In this document: piece by piece, positions 22,785 through 34,702 of the stretch | Numbering within the stretch: the stretch's first letter is position 1 | How the letters are laid out: every line of letters begins with the position of its first letter | DNA from: Tridacna crocea | Taxonomy: Eukaryota; Mollusca; Bivalvia; Cardiida; Cardiidae | Length of the DNA stretch: 64,000 nt | Reading direction: 5' to 3' | Assembly (NCBI GenBank): GCA_943736015.1 | Contig: OX031070.1 | Span: 26,185,673-26,249,672 of the forward strand | Made by a program: the position numbers and the translations under genes | The notes under the pieces: model-generated | What the model was told of the DNA's origin: nothing | Seen by the model: only the letters and a program-made list of their open reading frames with translations | Databases searched by the model: none

Positions 22785-22952
22785 ATTTGGCGCCAAAAAT
22801 CAATAAAGCATATTGGGAATTTCAAGTGACTGGCACGTGACTCATACCGATTAAATTCCATTACATAACAAACATGTAATATTTATTTTCCATAATGTCT
22901 TCTTCGGACGCTATGTTTAAAACGTCGTCTGTGTATTTCTGTATGTAAATGA
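22785..22952 (+). mobile_element. family J internal fragment
   Basis: GCCAAAAATCAATAAAGC through GTATGTAAATGAGCAAA matches the middle of family J. Both ends are missing. Confidence 0.65.
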
Positions 22953-22954
22953 GC

Positions 22955-23008
22955 AAATGTTTTCAATTTGAACCAGACTAAAATTTTGTCGTGTGGTAAA
23001 GATTTAAT
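22955..23008 (-). mobile_element. family A right-end fragment
   Basis: TTTTCAATTTGAACCAGAC through GTGGTAAAGATTTAA, directly after the family J fragment. Confidence 0.6.
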
Positions 23009-23119
23009 AAATATCATAGCTGAAATGTTTCTTCTCTGGCAATGTCAGAATTCTAAATGCTACACTTTCATTGCTTCTGCTTGATCGTCGGCGTACATTT
23101 CTGGTCTAGTATTTACAGA

Positions 23120-23262
23120 CTATTTCAAGTGATATTCTTAGCCTTATTCGCAGGAATTTTATTGAAATTGAAAGTAAAGTAATATCTGATTTGCTTGATC
23201 AAATGGTTTAGCCAATCAAAAACTGTGTAACTTTCTAAATAAGGAAATCAGACTAGGACTGC
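23120..23262. repeat. family F foldback, degenerate
   Basis: ATATTCTTAGCCTTATTC, then GGTTTAGCCAATCAAAAAC and a decayed right arm. Confidence 0.55.
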
Positions 23263-23267
23263 AATCT

Positions 23268-23497
23268 TAACCAATTACCACACAATCCCTACTTTTGACG
23301 ACCCCGAGAGAGAAAAGCCTTCAGAAAACATTGTGGGAAAAGGAGAAAATGCTGGTAACCAGCATTTTCTCCTTTTCAAACAATGTTTTTTTCTCTTGAC
23401 AAAACAAATTTAAAATTTTCAGTCACTTTTATTTTGCCGTCTGCAAATTCTTTCGATTTTGACAGGCCTGAAATATTGTCGGTTACTATTGAGTTAA
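23268..23497 (-). mobile_element. family A TTAA-hairpin element
   Basis: TTAA at both ends. The right outer arm is altered (TTTTCAAACAATG), otherwise a full hairpin. Confidence 0.83.
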
Positions 23498-23548
23498 ATG
23501 GTTGATGGGTTCAGCCGGTGTGTAAGTCCAGCATCAGAAGTATTTCAG

Positions 23549-24240
23549 TGACCCTCTTGCTTACGTGTAATTCTGCCGGAGCTTGACTTTTGTACATATA
23601 TAGCAAGGAGGAAAAACAATAAAAAGCTCTGGCAGCCACTCTATCTTCCTGTCTGATCCTGCACTGAATTCACACCGTGTACCAGGCAGACCCATCTTCG
23701 CAAGCCAAGGCTGACGATTCACTACGCTACTCTACCCTTTGCGGATCGAGCTTGATGTTTACATTTCCCCGATACGCTTTTTTCATTGAATGCTGCCAGC
23801 TCTAACCGCAACGAATGAAATCGCTCGTAGCGTTTCATCTTTGATAAAAATAGAACAAGGTCGCTACCTTTCGAATAGAAGGTAAATATGGAAACCCACG
23901 TGGATGTCTGCTTATCGCTTCATGTGTATTCGTAAGCGGTTTGTAAAATGATATTTCATTGGCTTTTAGAAATATGATGTAAAGGGGGGTAATAACCAGC
24001 ATCCAATAGAGGGCGCATCGCAGGAATCTCGAAATCAGGCTCAATCAGCCAAGGTAAGATCCACGTAGTGATCGTAACCTTGGCTGGCGAAGATGGTGAC
24101 CCTCTTGCTTACGTGTAACTCTGCTGTAAGTTGACTTTCTGTACATATATAGCAAGGAAAAAAAAAACAAGAAAAAGCACTAGTAGCCACTGTCTCATTC
24201 TCTTAACCTACACTGAATTGACACCATGTTCCTGGCAGAC
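23549..24240. repeat. direct duplication flanking family I copy 3
   Basis: The two copies begin GTGACCCTCTTGCTTACG and share TGTACATATATAGCAAGG and CACTGAATT; they end in GGCAGAC. They are diverged by several substitutions. Confidence 0.75.
23693..24095 (+). mobile_element. family I Mutator-like element, copy 3
   Basis: Full-length with both CATCTTCG ends but no 9-bp duplication. Instead about 145 bp on the left (23549-23692) is repeated directly on the right (24096-24240), so the locus was rearranged after or during insertion. Confidence 0.82.
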
Positions 24241-24318
24241 ACAGAAGCCCCGTTTGTCTGAAACGTGGTGCGCCAGGATAATTATTTTGTTCGTTTTTCC
24301 ACCGTTTAGTAAGTTTTG

Positions 24319-24550
24319 TTAACTCTTTATCAAACGAAAAAAAAAAATTAGACAGGTCAGAATTGAAAGCATTTTCAGACGACAAAATAAATGTGACTGA
24401 AGAATTGACATTTGTTTTAGGAAGGAAAGAAAACATTGTGGGAAATGGAGAAAATGCTGATTTCCAGCATTTTCTCCTTTTCCCACAATGTTTTCAAAAT
24501 GCTTCTTTCACAGGGGTGTTAAAAATCGTGATTGTGTGGTAAAGAATTAA
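24319..24550 (+). mobile_element. family A TTAA-hairpin element
   Basis: TTAA at both ends. Hairpin centre GCTGATTTCCAGC has an internal mismatch; an A-run lies in the long arm. Confidence 0.82.
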
Positions 24551-25133
24551 GTATCTTTAGGGTCCCTCACTTTATCCGTGACAAGCCATGGAGGAAACCC
24601 TACGTTGACACCATCTTCACGGCAGCCATGTTTCTCATGACAACCGTGGACCGTTGTCTGCGCATGTCATATTCTTCGAAGATTCGACTGTCTTATATGA
24701 CGCATCACTAGCCCCGAAAGCGGGCAGAATATAATATTACGCTTTAAAAAGTATCAATGTAGAAAATAGCCTTTATCAATACGTTTGAGGAGAAATGAGA
24801 CCTGCTTTAGCACCAGATTTCTATAAACTGCTGATCATAGCCGAGTGAATTGCTCGAGGTAGCGTTTTATTGAGTAAACCTTTATTTCAGTTTGAAATTC
24901 AAACGTTAACGGTTGTCGCGTAGGAAAGTGGTTCAGTTTCTGTACCCAGGATGCCCAAATTAGATAGATGAGTATTTATAGAATGCCATCTAGCGGGAGA
25001 TAATGAACCGTGGACAAAACAAGATTGAGGCATTTCAAAGTAGAGAAACAGGACAAGCAAACTTGTCAGACCGTGATCGCCCGGGTTGCCGTGCCAGAGT
25101 TTTGACTGTCAAAAACTGGCCACGGTAGTCCCG
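24551..25133. other. unassigned sequence
   Basis: No exon or known repeat seen. Confidence 0.4.
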
Positions 25134-25331
25134 GGTCCGTATTCACTATACCATTCTTAAGAACTTTCTTTGTCTTATTTTCCAGAATTTCTATATTTGA
25201 AAGTAACACAACTTCTGATTGGCTAAACCAAATGGTTTAGCCAATCAGAAGTTTGTGATACTTTCAAACTTTGAATACCTTGTAGAATAAGACTAAGAAT
25301 ATTCTCAAGAATGGTTGGTGAATACGGTCCC
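25134..25331. mobile_element. family F long foldback element, copy 1
   Basis: The arms cover almost the whole 198 bp: GGTCCGTATTCAC at the left, GTGAATACGGTCC at the right, meeting at CTAAACCAAATGGTTTAG. Two CCAAT motifs (ATTGGCTAAACC and its inverse) flank the turn. Confidence 0.8.
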
Positions 25332-27039
25332 CAATAAGGAACCCAACAGACCATAGCAGATCGGGTTGATCCTTGCGTTCTACAAGGGCCTGATCGATAC
25401 CGGTGAAAAAAAGGCTTTATATCCAAACCCGGGTCGTCTCTCAAATACCTCGTTGTTTTGTCCGTGGTTGTCAGAAGCGGGGCTGTCGTGGCTCCCGGGA
25501 ATCGATATAAACGTAGAACTTTGAACTAAATTACGTCAAAAAGGTCACGCCCTTTCACAAAGTCAGTTACATAAAAAGGTTGAATTTTTCAAGAGAGAAA
25601 GACAAAATTGGAAAAACTACTGTCATTCAAGAAAACTTCAGTATTCTGAATCTAAAAACAGTATAAAGTCGTCACAAAAACATTAGATCCATATACTAAA
25701 CTACCTTTATGATAAAGAAAATAACAACAAAAAGAAACTTTTTACCCAAAAGAACAGTAAAGCGGACAAAAATTAAGGATTTTACGGTTCAAGTCGTTAA
25801 CGTGTGCAGTATGTCAAGATTCAGAACAGACGTCAGTAAAATGAATACCAAATTAATTCTTCGCTTAATTTTAGGCGATTTTATCGTTAGGGGTACATAT
25901 TTTGAAGGATAAAAATATGCATTTTATCCGTTGTTAAAAGTATTCTGTTGACTCAACGATATTTTTGCTGAATTAATAAATATTGTTAGTATTTGGATAC
26001 CTAGCCTAATTCACGTAGAAATTATTGAAATTGCCCAGTTATTTTCGCGGATCAAGCCAAAAAAGAGTTCGTCACTGCTTTTAGTTCGGCCAAAAAATAT
26101 GTGCCACCTACATTGCTCGATCTCATGCAAGAAGTAACTTTAAGTCTGTAGGAAGATGAAGTTACCTTTACTTGTTCTATGGAAAAGTACAGAGTCGTAC
26201 GAAGAGTAAATTGGTTTGATCACTGTGATCTAAATTTATGTTATCATCTAGTAAAGGGAAAGGCAGAGCAATAATCAACATTTTACTGTATGAAACGCCA
26301 AACAATGTATGATGGTGACATCGTAGTTTATGCTATCTTCTTAATGCGCCACTTTAGAGTGTCTGAATACCGTCGGATCTTCTCAAATTATGGTGCTATT
26401 ATGTAACCAGAGTTCCTTGTTTCTTGCTGCTATATTGTCTTTTTTAAGAACTATCATCTCAATTGGTCATTAAACTGTGTTATACGTGAATTATATCTTG
26501 CTTAAACATACTGTCCACTCCTAAATGTAACACATTATTTTGTCAAAATGACAATTTTTCTGGTAAAAGCATCTTGATATATTCTTCAAGAATCGTATAC
26601 AAGTACGTGTACTTCTTTCAAAAAGTTATGTTACCAAGGCATTCTATCTCTTGACCACACTATGGTATCCTTTTCACATATTATTCTATAGCATTAATTT
26701 CTCGTGTCATACCTTCTTATTATGCTGTGTTTTTTTGTATGAGCTGACAATGTTACATAATGTTAGAATGCAGAATTAATTTGTTAGACCCCCGCATTCA
26801 CCTAAAACTGCATCATGGTACATGTGTACCATATTGTTAAAAGCACGCACTGTCTTGTTTATAAAATCTCAATGGTGTTTTGTTAAAGAACCGCCATATA
26901 ATTTCAAACACAAGTGCCATTTTTCAAAAAGACGTTTTGTCCCTTTGAACATGTACTTTATGTCAGAAGACCGCCTCTATCTTTTTTCAGAATACGCTTT
27001 AACAAGATATGAATGTATTAAGAAGATAATATGAACCAG
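25332..27039. other. unassigned AT-rich sequence
   Basis: No repeat family, exon or RNA gene recognised in about 1.7 kb. Confidence 0.4.
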
Positions 27040-27235
27040 CGTCCGTATTCACCAATCATTCTTAAGAAAATTCCTCGGCTTATTCTTTAGAATTTTGTCA
27101 ATGTGAAAGTAACAGAACTTCTGATTGGCTAAACCAATTGGTTTAGCCAATCAGAAGTTCTGTTGCTTTCACAGTCAGAAAATCTTGAAGATTAAGACAA
27201 AGAACATTCTTAAGAATGGTTTGTGAATATGGTAC
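27040..27235. mobile_element. family F long foldback element, copy 2
   Basis: CGTCCGTATTCACCAATC to GAATGGTTTGTGAATATGG. Centre CTAAACCAATTGGTTTAG is perfect. Confidence 0.8.
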
Positions 27236-28667
27236 CAGTAGACATGTTACGATGTTCCAAATGTAGACATGTTTATCTGTTTTTCGTATGATTGCGGACA
27301 GTAACACATGTTAAGAGTAATATACTAAAAAAGTTAGAGGGGCCAAAGACAGGTTTGGTCGGGCAACCGGAAACACAGCTTTAATTTTTTTCTAGACCTT
27401 ATAATATACTAGTATGCGTTGACGATTTGAGGCCAGAGGAAATGATACCACATCCATGGGATATGTTAAGCCTGCACGTCGAATTAAATGCATTTTGTCA
27501 AATATTTCCACTTGATATGTTACAATTATAACTTTTTTAAATACATGAGGTAACATGGGATCTGCATAATACCTGTACGGTAAAAAATGCCCTTTTCCCG
27601 TATATTTGATTGATAGCATCACCTTGTCAATAGCTTATTATAATCAATACAGTAAATCATTTAACAAAAAGCTTAAATTTGTCTGTTTTTGGTACATATA
27701 AAAAATCGAAAGAAAAACATTCTTTTTGTAACATTTAATTCTATTTACAAAAACAAGAAAATTCAACACACACATCGCTACAAGTATTTCCTTTTTCTCC
27801 CATATTTATAACCCTTGTTAGGAAAACTCGCATAATTTAAGCCATACTGAAATGAAGTGCAAGTGCTTTTAATTGTAAAAGGTCAGAAATTAGCATGATC
27901 GACTGATGGAGGGATAAATTATAAATACCTGCCCCTGCTTTGACTGAAAGTGTTGGTTGCCTTTACTCTCATCTGCGGTATGGATTAAAACATTACCTTC
28001 TTGAAATAATTTAATAAAATTCATTATCAAACTTTTTTTTTTTTTCGTTAAAAAAGTCTTTTCTATCAACTCTTGCTAGGTTTTTGTTATTGTTTCCTCA
28101 TGTTATAAAACGTTCATTTCACCTTGCTTTTGTAATTCAACGATAACTATATATTTCTCGCTTTTGTTATAAAATGATTGTTTAATTTCGTTTTTGTTAT
28201 TAAAAAGATACCCCTGTTGTTTTTTCACTTTAGTATTAAATGGTTCACTTCTACTCTATATAATAAGCAGATGCTTACGCGTTTACTGGAACTGAATAGT
28301 TATTTTATTCTTCTATAGTCATCAAAATTGTTAATTCTTTCCACAACTAATTCTAAACAAGAAATGTCATTAGAGGTCGGAACAATTTGGCGTTTAAATT
28401 CAGAAGTCTAAAACGTTGAAAATATCCAATTTCATGCATTTTTATTCAATGGGTTTTAATTTGAGATTTGAAATTGTCGCAAACTAACCCCACAAATGTT
28501 AAAGAAGTAAATGTTTAATTAGACTTCGTAACATTGAAATCGTCAAAAGTTTTTGAATTGTCTTCATACATGAAGGCAACCGTCACAATATGTAAAATTT
28601 GGTCCATAAGGACGTCAAGACATTTTTTTCATCAACAATTTTAAACTACAGGTGAAGTCTCTTCCCC
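27236..28667. other. unassigned AT-rich sequence
   Basis: No gene or repeat family recognised. Several T-runs near 28030 and 28140. Confidence 0.4.
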
Positions 28668-28760
28668 AAGATATTCTAAATTATACAATAATTTAATTTC
28701 TGATTGTTTATGCATAACGGTTTAGCATATCAGAAATGGTGATACTTTCCTTATCAAAAA
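28668..28760. repeat. family F central fragment
   Basis: TTTCTGATTGTTTATGC and GGTTTAGCATATCAGAAATG are the two inner arms. Confidence 0.5.
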
Positions 28761-28954
28761 ATGAACAACGGACATACAATTTAAAACGATAGGTCAGTGC
28801 GCGCCAAAATGCCCTTTGTGCATGATGCCAAAACGAGTCTGCGTACCCCTGCATTCTACAGCTAAGTGTTTGGTCGCGTCGGTCAGCGAAGAAATACATT
28901 ATTGTTAAACAAAACACAAAAAAATTAATCGATTTTCATACAAATAATCAATGT

Positions 28955-29166
28955 TTAACCCTTTCCCAAACAAACCCTGGATTTTACGTGTGTGCAGTAA
29001 AAAGTCTTTTGAAAACACTATGGGAAAAGGAGAAATTGCTCCTTCACCCATAGTGTTTTCTACCCTTTTTGAGAACTTTCAGCCATTTTCTCCAAATCTA
29101 AAATTGTCGTCTGCAAATTCTTGCGGTTTGGAAGGGTCCAAAATTTGTCGTTTGGGAAAGGGTTTA
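28955..29166 (-). mobile_element. family A element with shortened but matched hairpin
   Basis: The outer arms carry two matched changes (CACTATGGG and CCCATAGTG). The inner hairpin is cut to GGAGAAATTGCTCCTTCACCC, removing most of the tip. Left TTAA intact, right end worn. Confidence 0.75.
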
Positions 29167-29420
29167 TTGAAATAATAATGACTTACCAGTAATCTTTGTC
29201 AATAAGTTGAATATTACAGATATAGGTTTTGAGAAGTTTAATATCTAACTTACATGTAATATTCAATAGTAACTTACAATAAGACTAAGATAAAAGAAGA
29301 CTGCGTATTTGAAGTCGTATTTTGTTCCATAATATTCTCGTCGCAAAACTCCTTTCTTGTCGTGTGGTGGGATGGGGTGTGCTTATCATAATAACGGAAA
29401 TAAATCACCATTCAATTTAC

Positions 29421-29643
29421 ATTTTACCACACAATCCCTACTATTGACGACCCTAAGAAAGAAGCCCTTGAAAGCATTGTGGGAAAAGGAGAAAATGCTG
29501 GTAACCAGCATTTTCTACTTTTCCCACAATGTTTTCTACCCTTCACAAAACAAATTTAAAATTTTCAGTCACTTTTATTTTGTCGTCTGCAAATGCTGTC
29601 AATTTGGACAAGCCTAAAATATTGCCGTTTGGTAATGAGTTAA
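29421..29643 (-). mobile_element. family A TTAA-hairpin element
   Basis: Complete except for the left TTAA. Hairpin has one mismatch (TTCTACTTT). Confidence 0.8.
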
Positions 29644-30685
29644 AAGAAATGTAAGCAAATGACCATATAGTAGTAACAATTATTATGACTGTAAAGAATA
29701 ATAGTGCTAAAACACCTACGGCAATAATTCACTTTTTGTGATGATAACAGTAGTAATGACACCATATTCAACTCCTATTAAATCCACACAGTAAGGTATT
29801 TCAAATATTCAGAACATTTAGCGACACTAAAGGAAGAAACTAACTACTTAATGCATCCTTACCTCTACGAACTTTTCCATCATCTTCTTTTAAAAATACT
29901 ATCATCGTCGTTGTTCCCCGGAACCAAAAAGCCAAATGGCGTCAAAATGCCGTAGAGTCAAGAGAAACCATCGATGTGGTCCAACAGTGCTGGAAAGCGT
30001 CGGCATGATACCCTTGGGATAGCAGCCAAGCGACAGACAAACCATCGGTAATTAATTGTTAAAAGACATTCAAATATCTTCTTTCCAGATCACGGCACTT
30101 TGCTGCGGGAGCCTCGTCCCGACTGTAGCTTCTGATTAAAGATATTTATTGACGGAGGCTTCCGCAGACGACATTTGGCGCCAAGAAGTCTTCTGCAAAA
30201 TATTGGCTCGGTTATGTTGTAATGTTGTCCAATATTTATTGCTACAGTATTGACTGTTGTTCCCTCCCACCATTGCTACAATAGCACCGCCCAAAGTCTC
30301 TGCATCACGCGGATTAAGATGCAAGAATTTGGGAAATCAAACTGAAAGTTTCTGGAAAATTATTGATTGCCCAAAATTCTGATCTTTTTCATCGAACAAC
30401 ATCCAGAAACCATCATACTGTCATTTCCAAACTTGCGAATTGCCATTTTATCAATCTTTTCCCACAGAAACAGGAATTTTCGTAACTTTGTAGCGGACCA
30501 ATTTTGAAAAAAAAAAAAAGAATGTGGAAAAAGAAGCGATGGCAAAGTACATGCAACTGGTTTACTTTTCCAGCATGATTTTCTCTACCTTTCCAAAGTG
30601 ATACTATATTTTTTTTAATTTTTTTTCGAACACTTGTCTGTTTTGTCACTTGAAGTAGTTTATAGTATGCCAATAATTTAGTCAA
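29644..30685. other. unassigned; part may be conserved non-coding
   Basis: 29.9-30.35 kb is repeat-free and less AT-rich, with no intact exon. Beyond it the sequence is AT-rich with A-runs. Confidence 0.3.
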
Positions 30686-30790
30686 GGTCCGTATTCACCA
30701 TCCGGTCTTAAGAATATTCTTGGTCTAATTCTCAAGTGTTTTCTAGATTCGAAAGTAACACAACTTCTTATTGGCTGGACCAATCTTCAT
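30686..30790. repeat. family F left arm
   Basis: GGTCCGTATTCACCATCC through CTTCTTATTGGCTGGACC. The right arm is absent. Confidence 0.65.
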
Positions 30791-31311
30791 GTTTTGACAC
30801 CATGCCACAATTACTTTTTGATTTCGCCGTTTGAATGTGATTTGTTCGTTACATAGTACGAGCGTATTCCTACCACTGGGACTCAAGCGAAGATCACAAA
30901 AGGGGTATCCTATAATTAACAGAGTTAGAATTTCAAAAATGTAATTATGTTTTAAAAGTTTTTTTCGGTGTGATTTCCTGCCTTTGACAATCAATAAAAA
31001 AAACATGATCCAGACCTTAATATTATTTATCTCTGAATCATGTTCTGTTTATTGATGGTAAAAGGAAAAAACACACAAACACCAAAACAACTTAAAACAG
31101 AACAAAATATTTTCTATTTATATATACTTATAACTCGGGTAATTGAAACTGACAGTAAACTTTTCCTAACTCGTTCGATTACACTAATTGGATTCGCTCA
31201 AATTTCTCACAGAAAAATCAAGTGTTCCAATCCGTGCTCATCAAAAATGAATGGCGTTTGACCTTTTCCGTGAGACAGTGATCAATGGATCAGTCCTGAA
31301 TGGCGAACCAT
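30791..31311. other. unassigned sequence
   Basis: Nothing recognised. Two roughly similar TTTGACAATCAATAAAAA / TTATTGATGGTAAAAGG stretches near 30985 and 31050 form a loose inverted pair. Confidence 0.35.
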
Positions 31312-31585
31312 ATATGGCCTGCAAACATGCGATAAAAGGGCATTCGGACATGTGCGTAAAGTGTCGTCTCGGATTAGCCTGCGCAGTCCGCGCAGGCTAA
31401 TCCGAGACGGTACTTTACGACAACATTAGATTTTGTTCATCAATAGACTTGCCCAAAACAGAAAATTACATCAAAACGGAAATTGTCGTTTCGGATCAGT
31501 CTAAGCAGACTGTGCGGGCTGATCCGAGACGTCATTGTGGGCAAATGTCGGAATGTCCCCTTTTTTTTCGCGTGACAAGCCATAT
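31312..31585. mobile_element. family D two-hairpin element, copy 4
   Basis: Ends ATATGGCCTGCAAACATGCG and CGCGTGACAAGCCATAT show that the true termini include ATATGG. First hairpin CTCGGATTAGCCTGCGC is perfect; the second is weaker. Confidence 0.8.
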
Positions 31586-32642
31586 TTGATATTTTCCTGT
31601 GTAACATTTGAGCCGTTTTGTGATCAAATGGGGATTTATGCATCTTTGAGATTCACCATACAAAGCTTGTCATCACATAAATATGCATTCATAAAATCCA
31701 TATTATTATACAATATCTTAATCATAAGCTAGACCGGTCCTCTGATATGCATAAAAATACTAATGGCGAATTGTTTCGATCAAGATCAAATTGCGCAGAC
31801 TGCTTAGGCTGACCCAAGTTGATAGTTTTTTCAGATGAATTAACCCCCCTTTTTTACGGAGCATAGTTTAATTTGTGGAATCAGAGCGAGTCACGTTTAT
31901 TCCAATTTTATCTTTTTATGGAAATTTAATTTTATTCGCTGGAGAATCATAAATTTTATACCGATTCATCTTGACCCTCAAGGCGCCCAATAAACTCAAC
32001 GAGAATTTGCAGTCTAGAAATAAGACATTTTATTTGCCTTTCTGCACAATGCCATAGCCAGGTAGACGATGTAGAGAAAAGACAGGCTGCTTGTTTGATT
32101 TTTTATTCACAATGGCAGCAAAGGCAAGTAGAGTTGTAAAAGGAGTTTCAAATATGGGTTACAGTTTGTCCCCACATCAGGGGTCACATGTTTTACATGG
32201 GTTTTTGTGGTGAAAACTTTCTAAGTCATCTTGTTACTAACCATAATAAAGACTAGGGCTACTGAATTTAGCCCTTTCTCGTGGGTTTCATGTTTTATAG
32301 GGCCTTTTATTGAGAAAACTTCGAAAATCTACTTGTTTATAACCACACATTCTAGACTCTTGCCTAGGGGTCACAATTTTCTTGTAGGATTTTATAGAAA
32401 AAAAATTTGTATGTTCTCAAGTTTGAAACCAATTGGCCAAATATTGTAATGTTCGGCTTGTAGTGTTTTTACTTATTGGCCAGTTGAGCGATACAGGGTC
32501 ATCATGACCCTCTTGTTCTGTTTACATTGTCGATAACCTTGGTTTTTCAAGCCAAGAATCGGGACAAAACGATCAAGTGAGTGAAAGTTTTGTTTCGACG
32601 CATTGAGTTAACACATAGTGTTTACGTCACTATTACGTCACT
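31586..32642. other. mostly unassigned sequence
   Basis: A weak family G trace (GATCAAGATCAAATTGCGC) lies near 31781. No exons seen. Confidence 0.4.
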
Positions 32643-33308
32643 GCGGAGACTCACGACCGGTGTAATGCAGAGAAATGACCCCATTACAAAATGACCCACG
32701 GTCATTTCTCGACGTAGAAGAATGACCCATGGATCATTTCTCTACGTCGAGAAATGACCCATGGGTCATTTCTCGACGTAGAATAATGACCCGGGTCATT
32801 TTTCTACGTTGAGAAATGACCCATGGGTCATTCCTCTATGTCGAGAAATGACCCGTGGGTCATTTTGTAATGGGGGTCATTTTTCTGCATTACACCGGAA
32901 AAGTCGGCTAATCGTCGGCGATCATCAATGTAAACAAACAGATAACGCGTCATGGTAAAATCTGTTCCAGTTTCAAAATTCTTTGACTGAAACTTTTACG
33001 AACTGCACCTTTTAATATCATAAAAGTCATAAAAGTCGCCATACTTTCACACAGTAAAAGTGAAATTTACTTTTATTTTATAAAAAGACCATTTTACATT
33101 TGAACGCCTCTAAGTCTGAAATTTTACCGTGTGAAAAGCTGGCGATTTTTATAACTTTAACGATATGAATAGGTGCAGTTCGTAAAAATTCCAGTCAATG
33201 GCAGAAAAAAGAATTTTGAAACTAGAATAGATCCTACCATGCCGCACTAATCTGTTTGTTTGCATCGATGATGCTGACGATTAGCCCACTTTTTGTCGTA
33301 AATCTCCG
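32643..33308. repeat. large imperfect inverted repeat with a second palindrome nested in its left arm
   Basis: The left arm reads GCGGAGACTCACGAC, then resumes after the nested element with GTCGGCTAATCGTCGGC, AAACAAACAGATAACG, GTTTCAAAATTCTTTGAC and TTTTACGAACTGCACC. The right arm has the complement of all of these in reverse order, ending GTCGTAAATCTCCG. Each arm is about 200 bp, with the turn near 33090. No coding capacity. Confidence 0.78.
32657..32898. mobile_element. nested palindromic element of GAAATGACCCATGGGTCATT units
   Basis: Ends CCGGTGTAATGCAG and CTGCATTACACCGG are exact inverses. The interior is a run of units built on the palindromes ATGACCCATGGGTCAT and TCTCGACGTAGAA, so the 242-bp whole is near-palindromic at two scales. 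It interrupts the left arm of the larger inverted repeat. Confidence 0.8.
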
Positions 33309-33345
33309 TATATTCGACACACCTCGGGTGGTGAGAGCCATCAAA

Positions 33346-33395
33346 GTGAATATGCGAAATGGGGTCTTCGGACATTTGTGTAAAGTGTCGTCTTA
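33346..33395. repeat. family D terminal fragment
   Basis: TATGCGAAATGGGGTCTTCG and GTAAAGTGTCGTCTTACG match one end of family D. Confidence 0.5.
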
Positions 33396-33484
33396 CGTTT
33401 GAGGAAAAATCGGGGCTGTTTTATTTAGCTCCAGATTTCTCTGACCTGACCTTTATTCTGAATATTCAAGGAAGCATTCTTACG

Positions 33485-33617
33485 AACAATGTTCGTAACA
33501 AAGAAAAAAATGAACCAATGCATGGCAGAAATAAGAGACCGGGCAGGATTCGAACCCCAGACTTCCCGGACGAATGTCAAATGCCGTAACCACTGAGCCA
33601 ATGAGATATCTCCCCAA
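33485..33617 (-). mobile_element. tRNA-derived SINE (type 2), copy 1
   Basis: Read on the minus strand: GGAGATATCTCATTGGCTCA (A-box-like GGCTCAGTGG), then a B-box GGTTCGAATCC, then CTTATTTCTGCCATGCA and a tail ending in ACGAACATTGTT. The long minus-strand frame over it is a tRNA-like translation artefact. Confidence 0.78.
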
Positions 33618-33672
33618 CCCAGTTGATGAAGCCATGCAGGAAGGAGTGGTTTCCCGTAACAGTGGTCTCTCT

Positions 33673-34220
33673 TCTTAAAGGTGGCCCTTAAGATTCGGGA
33701 CAAAAAGTTTACGAAAATACCAAAAAATAATCTGTATACTCCCAAAGCCTTATAATGTTCATTCATAAAACCCCAGTAGTCGAAAACCATCCAACAAGAG
33801 AAATTAAAGATTTGCTAAAGCCCAGGTCGAAGCCGACGGGAAACACGGTCTAATTTCACATGAGCAACTTGCTCATTTACATACTGGAAATACACTGACA
33901 AAGCTTCAAACATAGGGTCTGAAGAAGACGTTATGGAAAATAATTACATATTTGTTGTTTTATGCAATTTAAGGGTCATTAGTCACGTGCCAGTTACTTA
34001 ACATTCCCAAAATAGTTGTTTTGATTTTTGGCAAGAAATCTAAAAATAGCATAACGGGCTACATAGCCTTTTAAAGGAAAACCACCCCCAAATTTTTCTT
34101 GTAATATAATGATTCATAATCAATGATGATTTGTATTTTCTTTTATTATATAAATTTCAGTGATACATATATTTTTTTGATTTGATGTGATGTGAAAAAC
34201 CTAAATACCCACCTTTAAAG
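33673..34220 (-). mobile_element. family J element, copy 2
   Basis: TTAAAGGTGGCCC at the left and ACCCACCTTTAAAG at the right. The interior matches copy 1 in reverse (GAGCAACTTGCTCATTTAC). It lies between the two type 2 SINE copies. Confidence 0.7.
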
Positions 34221-34326
34221 TCATCATTTATTGATGACTCAAAGCCTTTATTACAGAAAGTCCGTTTTTGGACAACAAATGGGATGAATGAATCAATGGC
34301 CAATCCCGGACGAGCCCCTATCTCAC

Positions 34327-34452
34327 CAACAATGTCCGTAACAAAGAAACAAGTGCATGGCAGAAATAAGGGACCGGCCAGGATTCGAACCCAAGAATTC
34401 CCGGACGAAAGGTCAATACCTTAACCACTGAGCAAAAAAGATATCTCCCCAC
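34327..34452 (-). mobile_element. tRNA-derived SINE (type 2), copy 2
   Basis: The same head and body as copy 1 (GGGTTCGAATCCTGGCC on the minus strand). The A-box is damaged (GCTCAGTGG preceded by TTTTT). Confidence 0.75.
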
Positions 34453-34472
34453 AGCAGGTGTTAGGTATTCCA

Positions 34473-34702
34473 TTTACCCATTACCACACAATCCCTACTT
34501 TTGACGCCCCTGAGAAAGAAGCCTTTAGAAAACATTGTGGGAAAAGGAGAAAATGCTGGTAACCAGCATTTTCTCCTTTTCCCACAATGTTTTCTACCCT
34601 TCGCAAAACAAATTTCGAATTTTCAGTCACCTTTATTTTGTCGTCTGCAAAATGCATTCAATTTGGACAAGTCTAAAATTTTGTCGTCTGGTAATGAGTT
34701 AA
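34473..34702 (-). mobile_element. family A TTAA-hairpin element, near-consensus
   Basis: Perfect hairpin with long arms. Left target TTTA, right TTAA. Confidence 0.86.

Noticed and set aside
33425-33790. 121-codon minus-strand frame with SLAQWLRHLTFVREVWGSNP
   Set aside because: This is the usual mistranslation of a tRNA-derived SINE, whose A and B boxes give LAQWL and GSNP strings.
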